A DNA stretch of 64,000 nucleotides, taken from Brasilonema angustatum HA4187-MV1 (GTDB taxonomy: Bacteria; Cyanobacteriota; Cyanobacteriia; Cyanobacteriales; Nostocaceae). The notes beneath the pieces were generated by a model, which saw nothing but the letters and a program-made list of their open reading frames with translations, made no database searches and was not told where the DNA came from. Position 1 is the stretch's first letter; every line of letters begins with the position of its first letter. The position numbers were made by a program, and so were the translations under genes. The stretch lies in assembly GCA_019359695.1 (NCBI GenBank), contig JAHHGV010000010.1, forward strand, positions 1 to 64,000, read 5' to 3'. Shown piece by piece: positions 8,651 through 17,628 of this stretch.

Positions 8651-9310
8651 ATGAATAATAGTGTTGTGAAAAAAAAAGTATGTTCCATGGTAACCACAAT
8701 AAAAATCTCACCCATATCTCAAGAAAAAACAGTTCAACGACAACAGTTAGATAATATTGAGTTGCATGATTCTCAGCGAGCTTATTTTTTCCAAGAAGTG
8801 ATTGAAGGCTTACAAGACGGTATTTTGCTCTTGAACGAGACAGGCGAATTGATTCATGCAAATACATCTGCTTCTAGTATCGTTTCTGAAATTAATCAAG
8901 GCAGATCCAACTCAAATTGTATACCACCTGCTATCTGGTGTATTTGCGAGACATTATTAGAAAACCGTAGTATGATAGCCAAAAAAACTATGATTCTATC
9001 TCATGAAATTGTAGTAGATAGGTCAAAAGTTTTCTGTGTTCGTGCCAGATGGCTTTATTTAGAAAAGTGTAATAGTTCTTATCTTTTAGTGATCATGGAA
9101 AACAAATATGAGTCATTGAAAAATATTGCCATTGTAGAAGTAACCAAATACAAATTAACACCACGAGAGGCAGAAATTTGGTATCTTTATAGAAGAAAGT
9201 CTAGCTATAAAGAAATTGCCGAGCAACTTTACATTTCTATGAATACAGTGAAAAAGCACATGAGAAATATTCATGCAAAGCGACAAGCATTTTTAAATTG
9301 TGAAGATTAA
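8651..9310 (+). CDS. LuxR-family transcriptional regulator with PAS-like sensor domain
   Basis: 219 residues. The N-terminal part (about 45-145) looks like a degenerate PAS domain (VIEGLQDGILLLNETGELIHANTSA). The C-terminal part is a GerE/LuxR helix-turn-helix: LTPREAEIWYLYRRKSSYKEIA, then SMNTVKKHMRNIHAK. It probably senses a small ligand or redox state and binds DNA as a dimer. There is no receiver domain and no adjacent kinase. The gene stands alone, with a long A+T-rich leader and an even longer 3' spacer. The start is uncertain: ATGs at 8651, 8682 and 8689 share the frame and none has a strong ribosome binding site. Confidence 0.8.
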   Translation: MNNSVVKKKVCSMVTTIKISPISQEKTVQRQQLDNIELHDSQRAYFFQEVIEGLQDGILLLNETGELIHANTSASSIVSEINQGRSNSNCIPPAIWCICETLLENRSMIAKKTMILSHEIVVDRSKVFCVRARWLYLEKCNSSYLLVIMENKYESLKNIAIVEVTKYKLTPREAEIWYLYRRKSSYKEIAEQLYISMNTVKKHMRNIHAKRQAFLNCED

Positions 9311-9666
9311 GCCTTTGAATTATGAATTTTATATATAAAAATAAAATAGGGAGATTCAAAGCGTTTTTTATTTTGGCTTTTATACCAATTCTATGTGAGG
9401 CTGCACATTATTTCGACCCCTCCAAACCTCCCCAAACCTGCGGGGAGGGCAGTTAACGGCGATGCGGTTATTTCTATGCATCTTCATATGAAAATGGTAT
9501 TACAGGTATCTCCTTCACAAGACACTGCTTTGTTAGCTGTTTAACTCAGCCGTGGTGTAGGGCATAGGCTATGTCTATCTTGAAGGGGCAATCATCGCAA
9601 AGGTGACAGATTAATTTTTTTACATACTTGTGTTTACTGGTGGTTTGATAGTTCTTGATAAAAAGA

Positions 9667-9684
9667 GTACCCCCAAGGGTACTT
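9667..9684. terminator. Short perfect hairpin AGTACCC-CCAA-GGGTACT
   Basis: A 7-bp perfect stem with a 4-base loop, followed on the plus strand by TTCTG rather than a long T run. It might end transcription from the LuxR gene about 360 bp upstream, but the U tract is poor. Confidence 0.3.
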
Positions 9685-9694
9685 TCTGACTGTA

Positions 9695-9712
9695 TGATAA
9701 TCGTTTATCATG
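9695..9712. promoter_or_regulatory. Palindrome ATGATAA-TCGT-TTATCAT (possible Fur/Zur-type operator)
   Basis: An 18-bp perfect dyad. TGATAA half sites resemble Fur/Zur family boxes, but the spacing differs from the usual one-base centre and no metal-homeostasis gene is adjacent, so a functional role is unproven. Confidence 0.2.
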
Positions 9713-10264
9713 TACTCACTACAAAAACGGGATATTTGATACAAAAGTGTCATTTTGAGTAAAGTAAAGATGCTTAGTTTTTGAGGGTTTTCAAAAGGTG
9801 AAATTTCCGAAAGGCTTTGTTTTTCTGCATAACACTCAATCTGACATTTTTCTATTTTTTTCTAAAATATGTATATCAATCTGTGCTTTTACAAAATAGA
9901 TATTAATTGCAACTAAATTCCTAACAAGTTGTGCATTTCAAAATAGCTTCCTTCTCACTACAAGATCACCTATTCTCTTGTTGGCGTTCTTGATGTGCCA
10001 ACGCCCTTACTTCCGTGTAGGTTTGGTTGTATGGGTAACCTACGCACTCTTGGTATACCTGCGGCACGACAAGAGTGAACGTTAAATAGGTATTTTTAAA
10101 ATGGCATTAGTATGACACATCATTACCATAATTATCTTACCAAAAGGTTCGACATAAGATTATGGACTATGAGGTTTGCTCTTTTGTGAAGAGTTACAAG
10201 ACCTAAAATGTTTATATCGTTTTAACCAGGACAATCAAGAATTTTTTTTTGTTTTTCAGTTTGT

Positions 10265-10744
10265 TTACAGAGATTTAGGCACTTTTTGTTGGCGAAGTAA
10301 TTCATTGTACATCTTCCGTTTTAAATCTTCATTACCTTGAACCTGTGTCGTAATTGTGTTGTATCTATCAATTGAAAGGCCATTATCTTCAACCACTTTT
10401 TGATAGCGTTGGCAGTAATTAACCGCAATATCTTTTGCTTTACCAGGAAGACCATTTAAACTATTGTTATCGTTACAAACAATCTTTGGAACGTCTCCGG
10501 CATTCATAATTTTTTTTATTTCGTCAAAGGCTTGTTGACGCTCAGGTTCCATTTTTAACATAGCTCTAGCATAGTTTCTAAGTTCACCAGGATTAATTCC
10601 TTGTGGAGCTTGAGCATCGGTTTTTGAACTCAAAACTAAAGTACTAGAAACCAAACTGGCAGTTGCAACGATGCCCACAAATAAAGATTGGGCAAGTATG
10701 GGAATTAGACTAACTTGGAAAAAATTCTGGTAAGATCTTTTCAT
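10265..10744 (-). CDS. DUF4168 domain-containing exported protein
   Basis: 159 residues. An N-terminal hydrophobic stretch (about 12-40, ending AQA) forms a signal peptide or anchor. The DUF4168 core follows: LRNYARAMLKMEPERQQAFDEIKKIM, then an NYCQRYQKVVEDNGLSIDRYNTIT segment and a helical NEDLKRKMYNELLRQQ tail. DUF4168 proteins are common in cyanobacteria and other Gram-negatives, often secreted; the function is not known. Two cysteines (in KIVCNDN and NYCQR) could form a disulphide outside the cytoplasm. It is monocistronic, between two long spacers. Confidence 0.75.
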   Translation of the reverse strand: MKRSYQNFFQVSLIPILAQSLFVGIVATASLVSSTLVLSSKTDAQAPQGINPGELRNYARAMLKMEPERQQAFDEIKKIMNAGDVPKIVCNDNNSLNGLPGKAKDIAVNYCQRYQKVVEDNGLSIDRYNTITTQVQGNEDLKRKMYNELLRQQKVPKSL

Positions 10745-10849
10745 TTGTTTGATGAAACAACTACAGTCGGGATATCTTAATCACTGTGAATTATTTTATG
10801 AGTGAGAAGTTCCAGAAAACACTCAAACAAGAAATGTTTATTTTTTTTG

Positions 10850-11836
10850 TTAAGTTCTTTTATAGACTTGACAAAGCTCTATGACTTTACTCTGTAGTGC
10901 GGACATCTCTGAAACTCCTTGTTTGAGACTAACTTCTAAATCTAACAGTATAGGTAAACTGGCAATAAGTTGCTGTACAGAAACAGATTGAATTTCTTTC
11001 TGTAGATAGTAAATGCGATTGGGGTTGCCTATCTCCGCAGCTTTAGCAATAACTTGTGAATTGCGCTCACCACTTTCTACCATGAGCTTGACCGATAACC
11101 AAGTGCGAAATTGCCCAATCAGGGTGGCAACTATTCGCAAAGGAGGTTCACAAGCATTAATAAGATCGATTAATATCGCTAAAGCTCTAGCTGTGTCTCC
11201 TGTTCTAATTGTTGCGGCTAATTGTAGGCTATTTTGAGTTGTATTTCGGACTAACTGAGTAACGCTGTCTGTATCCAAAGGTTGATTGCTGCCTTCAGCG
11301 TAAAGTCGTAATTTCTCCAACTCATTGTAGAGAAGGCGTGTATTATTGCCTACAGCATCCGCCAACATCTCTACACTTGATCGAGTTAGTTTCACCCCCA
11401 CTGTTTGAGCAGCTTGACTGACAGACTGCATCAGTAGTTCCGTCTTCCAAGGCGGAATTAAAGAAAATTCTTTGAATTCAGCAAATTTTTTCAGAATTTT
11501 GGTTGATTTGAGGCGTTCATCTGGTTTGTGACTACTGGTGAGTAACAAATATGAATTTTCGGGAATGACAGGCAAAGTTCGCTCCAGTTCTGATAACACA
11601 TTATCTGAGGATTGCTGGCAGAGGGTAGTATTGGCAAGCCATACCAAACGTCCGCCAGTGCCAAAAGGTGGTGTCATCACTTGATTTAATCCTTGAATCG
11701 GCGCATCAGGTAAATCTGGAGGTAGTACTGTGTAATTAAAACTTGTCCACAGGGGATCTAGGATGCGATCGCGCACAAGAGCGATCGCCTTTCCTATCGC
11801 AAAATCATCCTCACCCCAGTAAAAGTAGACTGGCAT
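10850..11836 (-). CDS. holA: DNA polymerase III subunit delta
   Basis: The preferred start (MPVYFYWGEDDFAIGKA, ATG at 11834-11836) gives 328 residues and has a GAGG ribosome binding site about 9 bases upstream; an in-frame ATG at 11872 would add 12 atypical residues. The protein has the AAA+-like N-terminal domain without a P-loop, NNTRLLYNELEKLRLYA in the middle (lid domain) and a C-terminal helical collar domain (RTWLSVKLMVESGER, NRIYYLQKEIQ). HolA opens the beta sliding clamp within the clamp-loader complex and is essential in bacteria. It is divergent from the following 2H-type gene; the two share a spacer of about 190 bp. Confidence 0.9.
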   Translation of the reverse strand: MPVYFYWGEDDFAIGKAIALVRDRILDPLWTSFNYTVLPPDLPDAPIQGLNQVMTPPFGTGGRLVWLANTTLCQQSSDNVLSELERTLPVIPENSYLLLTSSHKPDERLKSTKILKKFAEFKEFSLIPPWKTELLMQSVSQAAQTVGVKLTRSSVEMLADAVGNNTRLLYNELEKLRLYAEGSNQPLDTDSVTQLVRNTTQNSLQLAATIRTGDTARALAILIDLINACEPPLRIVATLIGQFRTWLSVKLMVESGERNSQVIAKAAEIGNPNRIYYLQKEIQSVSVQQLIASLPILLDLEVSLKQGVSEMSALQSKVIELCQVYKRT

Positions 11837-12029
11837 AGGGAACCTCACTGTTGTTAGAGAAAGTAGATGCAATCAGGCCAGAGTAGTCATTATTTATAAT
11901 ATTTCTTTGTGTTCCTTATTTTCCTGATCACCCTACCACCTCAAAAAAGCTAAATACTTTTTAAATTGCTGATTTAATGCAGGTGATTTTGCCTACAATC
12001 AATAAGCGTGGAGTTGGAGGATATGAACG

Positions 12030-12821
12030 TTGGACGACAAATATCAAATTTACTTAAATCGTTTAGTGCGGATGACGCTAAGCGAAGCATACAAAACTCA
12101 GGTCCAGCATATCCAGACATCTTCTAAATTTCAGCCGCATTCAGATCAAGGAAGGCAAGCAGTATCTTTTCCTGGCTATACAGTGATCACCCCACCTTGG
12201 AAAGAAGAAACAGACAACTCTACTTTCTACGCACACTTACAGGATTACCAACAGGAACTTTTACAGCTAAGAGTCAACTCTGATTGGATCGTGCTTGTAC
12301 CTCCTGCAAGCTTTCATTTGACTTTAGCGGACTTGATTTGGGACAGTGCTTACTATGATGCTCGCGAAAAAAACCCAAAATTTGAAGAACATCTACGCTC
12401 TTGCTTTAGGGATATTTTTAAGCAGTATCAACAATCGAAGCAAAGGCAAACTCACCCCATTCGCTGGCAAATTCAGGGACTGGTGGTAATGCCAAGGGCT
12501 ATAGGCGTTTGTTTGATACCTCAGGATGAAGCGTCCTATGAGCAAATTGTTAACTTGCGTCGAGCAATTTATCAAAATTCCAACTTGATGGCCTTAGGGA
12601 TTGAGCAACATTATCACTTTAGCGCTCATGTGACATTAGGCTATTTTGGAGAAATTGCGCCCAATCTAGACTACGAAGAGCTTGCTAGGATGTTTTCTCA
12701 GTTGAATCAGCAATGGGCAGAGAATTCCCTGGTATTGAGCATAAACCGTGCCGAATTACGGAAGTTTGACGACATGACGCGCTATTATCGCGAACCAGAC
12801 TGGCCAATTTTAGATTTTTGA
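12030..12821 (+). CDS. DUF1868 / 2H phosphoesterase-like protein
   Basis: 263 residues from a TTG start at 12030, with GGAGG at 12016-12020 deciding the start. It has two spaced HxT-type motifs of the 2H phosphoesterase superfamily: FHLTLADL (about 95-102) and FSAHVTLGYF (about 200-209). The order and spacing fit DUF1868. 2H enzymes act on 2',3'-cyclic phosphates or other phosphodiesters of RNA or nucleotides; the substrate here is unknown. It stands alone between holA and the DUF2243 gene and is followed by a strong hairpin. Confidence 0.8.
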   Translation: MDDKYQIYLNRLVRMTLSEAYKTQVQHIQTSSKFQPHSDQGRQAVSFPGYTVITPPWKEETDNSTFYAHLQDYQQELLQLRVNSDWIVLVPPASFHLTLADLIWDSAYYDAREKNPKFEEHLRSCFRDIFKQYQQSKQRQTHPIRWQIQGLVVMPRAIGVCLIPQDEASYEQIVNLRRAIYQNSNLMALGIEQHYHFSAHVTLGYFGEIAPNLDYEELARMFSQLNQQWAENSLVLSINRAELRKFDDMTRYYREPDWPILDF

Positions 12822-12843
12822 AATAGAAATACTCAGCATAGTC

Positions 12844-12870
12844 CCCATCCAAATCAAAGATTTGGATGGG
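12844..12870. terminator. Bidirectional hairpin between convergent genes
   Basis: A perfect 12-bp stem CCCATCCAAATC / GATTTGGATGGG with loop AAA, located 22 bp after the DUF1868 stop and 30 bp from the end of the convergent DUF2243 gene. It has no long T run but a strong stem. Confidence 0.6.
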
Positions 12871-12899
12871 TAAGCAAAACCAATATAAAAACGAATTAG

Positions 12900-13382
12900 C
12901 TAACTTCTATGTTCTCTTTGTTGTAACATTACCCAGCCAATGACAACAAGAAGCGCACCAACGGCAAGAAATCCCAAATCCCAGGCTAACTGATTCGGTC
13001 CTGGTTTTACATGATGGATGCCAAGAATATGATGGTCAGTAACTCCTTCTACCAAGTTGAACAGCCCAGCACCGATAAGTATGGACCCAAAGTAGATGTT
13101 GGATGACCAAGGAACATCTTCACGCCGTCCTGCCCGCCATAGCAACACCACTCCAATCACAGTCATTATCCAATCAAAGGCGTGAAATAATCCGTCCCAG
13201 ATTGTATTCATATCTATATTAGACATTGTGGTCAGAGGTCGAATGTTACTCAACATATGATGCCACTGAAGAATCTGATGCAGTACAATGCCATCAAAGA
13301 AGCCACCAAGACCTATACCTAGGAAAATTCCAGCAACAATCAACGGAACCGGTTGGTTGCTCTTTTCACTTTTTGCCTCCAT
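12900..13382 (-). CDS. DUF2243 membrane protein
   Basis: 160 residues with four predicted transmembrane segments (about 13-30, 62-82, 95-115, 133-152). The conserved GIGLGGFFDGIVLHQILQWHHM at the N-terminus is the DUF2243 signature. His residues on the membrane face (HQILQWHH, DHHILGIHHVKPG) suggest metal or haem ligation, in the manner of cytochrome-oxidase-assembly-like membrane proteins, but no activity is established. It has its own promoter region and is divergent from the NADAR gene. Confidence 0.8.
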   Translation of the reverse strand: MEAKSEKSNQPVPLIVAGIFLGIGLGGFFDGIVLHQILQWHHMLSNIRPLTTMSNIDMNTIWDGLFHAFDWIMTVIGVVLLWRAGRREDVPWSSNIYFGSILIGAGLFNLVEGVTDHHILGIHHVKPGPNQLAWDLGFLAVGALLVVIGWVMLQQREHRS

Positions 13383-13543
13383 TATTAACCTCTCGCTACC
13401 GACTTTTCACTTCACCATAGAACTCTATTTTGAAAGCAATCTTCTACCTTTAGACTAGTACTGCGGTGGAATTCAAAGCAGACTATTTCTTGCTAGTATC
13501 TACCGTGATAGTGGATATTAATGTATAAAACAGCAATTTTCAA

Positions 13544-14014
13544 ATGACTATTTACTTTTACAAGGTTTGGCAGCCCTACGGCTGTTTTTCCAATTTTTCT
13601 CCTCATGGAATCGTCATGCAAGACATCTTTTGGTCAACAGTTGAGCATTATTATCAAGCTCAAAAGTTTGTTGGAACCTCAGATGCTATGATCATACCTC
13701 TTATCCATAGTGCTGAAACACCAGAACTTGCGGCATCATTAGGACGCGACTGCACGCGCCAAGTTCGTTTAGACTGGGAGGAGGTCAAAACTCAACTGAT
13801 GCGAGAAGCTGTACTCAAGAAGTTTATGACACATACTGATATTAGAGAAATCCTTTTAATGACTGGTGATAACTTGATTGTAGAAAACTCACCAAATGAT
13901 TATTTCTGGGGTTGTGGTGTAGATAAAACGGGTCACAATCATCTCGGTAGAACCCTTATGAGTGTGCGTGAGGAAATCCGCAAAATACCATCTTTGTCAG
14001 TCGTTTCTGATTAG
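13544..14014 (+). CDS. NADAR-family protein (YbiA-like)
   Basis: 156 residues matching the NADAR fold: FYKVWQPYGCFSNFSPHGI (5-23), WSTVEHYYQAQKF (about 29-41) and NDYFWGCGVDKTGHNHLGRTLM (about 121-142). The conserved Glu/Tyr/Gln around VEHYYQAQ and the WG-G----G-N-LG motif are the expected catalytic or ligand-binding residues. NADAR enzymes act on N-glycosidic or ADP-ribose linkages; members remove ADP-ribose from guanine in nucleic acids (opposing DarT-type toxins) or cleave riboflavin-pathway intermediates in YbiA/RibX-type proteins. No DarT-like toxin or rib gene is adjacent, so the role cannot be chosen from context. Confidence 0.85.
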   Translation: MTIYFYKVWQPYGCFSNFSPHGIVMQDIFWSTVEHYYQAQKFVGTSDAMIIPLIHSAETPELAASLGRDCTRQVRLDWEEVKTQLMREAVLKKFMTHTDIREILLMTGDNLIVENSPNDYFWGCGVDKTGHNHLGRTLMSVREEIRKIPSLSVVSD

Positions 14015-14016
14015 TT

Positions 14017-14111
14017 TAGGACTTACGCACGAGTTACGAAAGAACAAGAGTGTGAAATTGCGCACTCCTCGTCGCAACGGGTGCAAGTAAGTTATTTTTG
14101 CGTAAGTCCTG
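14017..14111. repeat. MITE-like element, family B, copy 1
   Basis: The ends TAGGACTTACGCA and TTTTTGCGTAAGTCCTGTA are inverted repeats of about 13 bp around a 70-bp core. It begins two bases after the NADAR stop codon. A shorter relative is at 16697-16752. Confidence 0.75.
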
Positions 14112-15024
14112 TACCCATTAAAAGTATAAAGGGCAAGAGTGGCTGGGAAAAGTCTTTGAAAGCTTTAGCAGTAGCTCTACCCGCTTCCGGTGAGCGTCGG
14201 GAGTATGTCACGGAGATCACTTTATACTTAAAATCAAAGATATTTTTATGTGAAAAAAATAATAAGTATGTCATGATCTGCTGAACATCAAGGAACTGAA
14301 ATTTCTAGTTTTGTTGCAAATTATTCAATCCTTGTGATATCTTTACCCCTAATGGTTACTCTTACTTTCAACAGATCTTAGTAACCTTCCATTAATTACT
14401 CAAAATCCAATGATGCTAAGGCTTACAGTACTTTTCGGCAGCTTAGGACAAAAAAATAGTCCACCTTAAAACAACATTGAAACGAGCGCAAGAAGGCAGC
14501 TATGCAAGCAGCATAAGGCTGTAATGCTGTTCATGCAATTAGCTTTTGCCTATTTATAAGTCAGTCGGTACAAGAAGACTATGTTGAGTTTTGTAAAAAG
14601 TATTAAATGACCTGTTTCTATGCAGTTTGCTCATTTTACATCTCGTTATATAGGTTATTCTTTTAGGCTGACTTACTTAAGCGTCTAGTTATTTCTGCCA
14701 TACTGTACGCCATACTGACTAAATATCGAACACATTAAGATTCAAAGTATCTGTTCTATGAGCAGAATTGCAGGATAAAAATTAACCAAAGCAAAGAAAT
14801 TTCCGAAAAGGTAACATCAATTCTTTGTGTTGGAATTACGTTGTGTTGAGATATCTCTATTCACTGATATAACCAAGTGATGTTTTCATCTAAACAAGAA
14901 AACGAATTTCCTAGCGATCTGTTTTGAGAAGTCTGTGAACTGGAAGTGAATGCCAAACAGAGTAAAAAATGTGGCTGACAAGCTGTATATCTAAAATTCT
15001 AACCCCTTAATAGCAGAGGACAAC
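14112..15024. other. Intergenic region upstream of the SulP gene, no gene seen
   Basis: About 900 bp of A+T-rich DNA with no recognisable ORF. Short frames at 14081-14284 on both strands overlap and contain no known motif. It presumably contains the SulP promoter, but no clear consensus was identified. Confidence 0.45.
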
Positions 15025-16506
15025 TTGAACACAACCGTTTTGAAGCGAGAATGGTTCTCCAATACAAAAGGAGATATCCTAGCAGGTACTGTAGTAGCGC
15101 TAGCGCTGATTCCGGAGGCGATCGCATTTTCAATTATTGCAGGCGTTGATCCAAAAGTTGGGCTTTACGCCTCGTTTTGCATAGCTGTTGTGACAGCTTT
15201 TGCGGGAGGACGCCCTGGCTTAATTTCCGCAGCTACAGGAGCGATGGCGCTGTTAATGATCACATTGGTCAAAGAACATGGGCTGCAATATCTGTTTGCA
15301 ACGACAATTCTAACTGGTGTGATTCAGATTATCTGTGGCTGGCTCAAGCTAGGTCGTCAGATGAAGTATGTGCCACGATCAGTCATGCTCGGCTTTGTTA
15401 ATGCCTTGGCAATCTTAATTTTTATGGCTCAGTTACCACAGCTGGTTGGGGTACCCTGGCAAGTTTATATCATGCTCGCTGTGGGTCTTGCCATCATCTA
15501 CTTGCTACCCCGCTTCACCAAGGTTGTACCTTCGCCATTAGTTGCGATTGTGGTCTTGACAGCCTTTTCTATCCTCACGGGGATTAAGGTTCCTACAGTA
15601 GGTGATATGGGTGAATTTCCTACTACCTTCCCCTTGTTCAGCTTACCTACAGTTCCATTGACCTTTGAGACACTCTCGATTCTCTTTTCCTACGCATTGC
15701 CTTTAGCTGTGGTGGGTTTACTGGAGTCATTGTTAACTGCCTCACTGCTCGATGAACTGACTGATACCCCAAGTGATAAAAATAGAGAAGCTGTAGGTCA
15801 GGGTGTTGCCAACATTGTGGCAGGATGCTTTGGCGGGATGGCAGGCTGTGCGATGATTGGTCAGTCAGTAATCAATATTAAATCTGGGGGACGCAGCCGT
15901 CTTTCCACCTTATGTGCTGGGGTGTTGTTACTGTTCTTCATTTTGGTGTTAGGTAACTGGGTGCGGCTGATACCAATGGCATCCCTAGTTGCAGTGATGA
16001 TTATGGTTTCTATTGGAACTTTTAGTTGGTCATCTCTGATGAACGTACACCGGATACCGAGAAGTGAAACTGCTGTCATGATGACAACGGTTTTCATGAC
16101 CGTACTCACACACAATCTAGCAATAGGAGTTATCGTAGGGGTAGCATTTAGTACCGTTTTGTTTGCCCGCAATATTGCCAAAATTGTGTTTGTAGACACA
16201 GTTCTTAGCGATGAGAAAACTCATCGAATTTACAGCATTGCAGGTCAACTTTTCTTTGTATCGGTGGAACAATTTCTTGCTGCTTTTGATTTTAGAGAAG
16301 AATTGCAACGTGTAAAAATTGACCTGACTCACGCTCACATTTGGGATCAAGCAGCAGTTGCAGCCATCGATAGAGTTGTGATTAAGTTTCGCAGAAATGG
16401 TGTAGAAGTAGACCTCGTGGGACTGAATGAAGCGAGTGCCACATTACTAGAAAAGCTGGCTATTCACGATAAACCAGGCGCGCTAGAAAACTTTAATAAC
16501 CACTAA
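15025..16506 (+). CDS. SulP-family inorganic anion transporter with short STAS domain
   Basis: 493 residues from a TTG start at 15025, with AGAGGA at 15015-15020 supporting it. About 11-12 transmembrane segments occupy residues 15-395. Family signatures are [28 protein letters not shown] near the N-terminus, [16 protein letters not shown] and [25 protein letters not shown]. Residues 400-490 form a STAS domain ([37 protein letters not shown]). It could carry sulfate, bicarbonate or an organic acid: cyanobacterial BicA is a SulP, but this sequence is closer in feel to YchM/DauA-like SulPs, so the substrate is left open. It is monocistronic, lying between two family B inverted-repeat elements. 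Confidence 0.85.
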   Translation: MNTTVLKREWFSNTKGDILAGTVVALALIPEAIAFSIIAGVDPKVGLYASFCIAVVTAFAGGRPGLISAATGAMALLMITLVKEHGLQYLFATTILTGVIQIICGWLKLGRQMKYVPRSVMLGFVNALAILIFMAQLPQLVGVPWQVYIMLAVGLAIIYLLPRFTKVVPSPLVAIVVLTAFSILTGIKVPTVGDMGEFPTTFPLFSLPTVPLTFETLSILFSYALPLAVVGLLESLLTASLLDELTDTPSDKNREAVGQGVANIVAGCFGGMAGCAMIGQSVINIKSGGRSRLSTLCAGVLLLFFILVLGNWVRLIPMASLVAVMIMVSIGTFSWSSLMNVHRIPRSETAVMMTTVFMTVLTHNLAIGVIVGVAFSTVLFARNIAKIVFVDTVLSDEKTHRIYSIAGQLFFVSVEQFLAAFDFREELQRVKIDLTHAHIWDQAAVAAIDRVVIKFRRNGVEVDLVGLNEASATLLEKLAIHDKPGALENFNNH

Positions 16507-16696
16507 ATTAAGTAAGTTGGGTTAAAAAATACACCTATGTAACGAAATGTAACATTAGTTAACAGTCTCCACGAATTTGAAGCATATGCAGACTTAATTA
16601 TACTTAAAAAACGAGGAAAAATGCTGAATTTGCCTTAGATCTGCTTAAGAATAGAGACGTCCGGAGTATCACACGTCATCGAAAACCAAGTCTATG

Positions 16697-16752
16697 TTAG
16701 GACTTACGTACTCGTGACGAAAAATAACGTAGTTATTTTTGCGTAAGTCCTA
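16697..16752. repeat. MITE-like element, family B, copy 2 (short form)
   Basis: TTAGGACTTACG at the left and GCGTAAGTCCTA at the right form a near-perfect palindrome with a short core containing AATAACGTAGTTATT. It matches the ends of 14017-14111. Confidence 0.75.
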
Positions 16753-16898
16753 TATGTTTTTGAAATTTTTATGATTTTTATAAAAAAAATACTGTTTCTT
16801 TACATAAAATTTGCAAATGAATTTTAGTATGGTAAATGCAGACTACTTGTGTCAGTAAAAAGGCGCTTTAGTAAATATGTAAGTTTTCTTGGCACATC

Positions 16899-17030
16899 AT
16901 GATTACAACAGCAGCAAACTACAAAAACCGGCTGCAGAAAAGCCGTTATAGTAGTCGAGGAAGTATTTACTTATTCGCTCCGATGGTTGACTTCAATGTA
17001 ATGGCTGATGTTGGAGATACTCCTCCTTGA
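16899..17030 (+). CDS. Possible 43-residue small ORF
   Basis: ATG at 16899 to TGA at 17028-17030. The peptide is Arg/Lys- and Tyr-rich in its first half (NYKNRLQKSRYSSRG) and acidic with a PP end in its second half (MVDFNVMADVGDTPP). It is an uninterrupted frame in an otherwise A+T-rich desert of 1.1 kb and its base composition is coding-like, but no ribosome binding site is clear and no family is recognised. Treat as tentative. Confidence 0.3.
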   Translation: MITTAANYKNRLQKSRYSSRGSIYLFAPMVDFNVMADVGDTPP

Positions 17031-17628
17031 TTCAGATGTGCTTATATCTGCTTGGAAATTTAATCATAAACTTAATAATTGAATCTTTGTAGAGTGAAAA
17101 GATTTCGCTTTTCCTTTGGAATAACTTCAAAAGATGCAATTAATCTGAAATAACTGCTTTGAGATTTTGATAACTAAGTACCTGAATAAAAATAGCTTGT
17201 CGATCTGCTAACTGATGCAAATTGAGAGTTGGATGGTAGATGCTGCTGCGAAACATTAAAATTCAGTTGTTAGTCAGTTCAAAAGATAAAAAAGTGGTTT
17301 ATTTGATTTCCAAATAGATGTTAATACTGAATACTAGCGACAGAATTTACTTGTGATCAAACAGATTATCTATTGTGCGATTACATCTAACAGTCAAATA
17401 TTACATACATTTAATAGTTCCTAAAGTTAGAGCAAGATGTTTGATTTTTCAAACATTTTATAAACCTGACTTTAGCTATTATTTGACACTTTTTCGCTAA
17501 TCTGCAATTAAAAAAAGTAGATGGAGTAATATTATTTTTTCTTAGAAAAAATGCTAATTCTAATGATAGAATTCATTGGAAGTAAGAAATAATTCAAATC
17601 AAAAAATATCAAAAAAAACGGTAGTTTA
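17031..17628. other. Intergenic region upstream of the acyltransferase gene, no gene seen
   Basis: A+T-rich spacer with no credible ORF; the stretch 16507-16696 before the family B repeat is equally empty. No promoter consensus or structured RNA was confidently identified. Confidence 0.4.

Larger units (their letters stand above)
9311..10264. other. Long intergenic region with hairpins, no gene seen
   Basis: About 950 bp without a credible ORF. It holds a fragment of a C-rich dispersed repeat (CCCCTCCAAACCTCCCCAAA, about 9417-9440), a short hairpin at 9667-9684, a palindrome at 9695-9712 and an imperfect stem GTTGGCGTTC...GCCAACGC near 9980-10003. The DUF4168 gene converges from the right. 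Confidence 0.5.
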
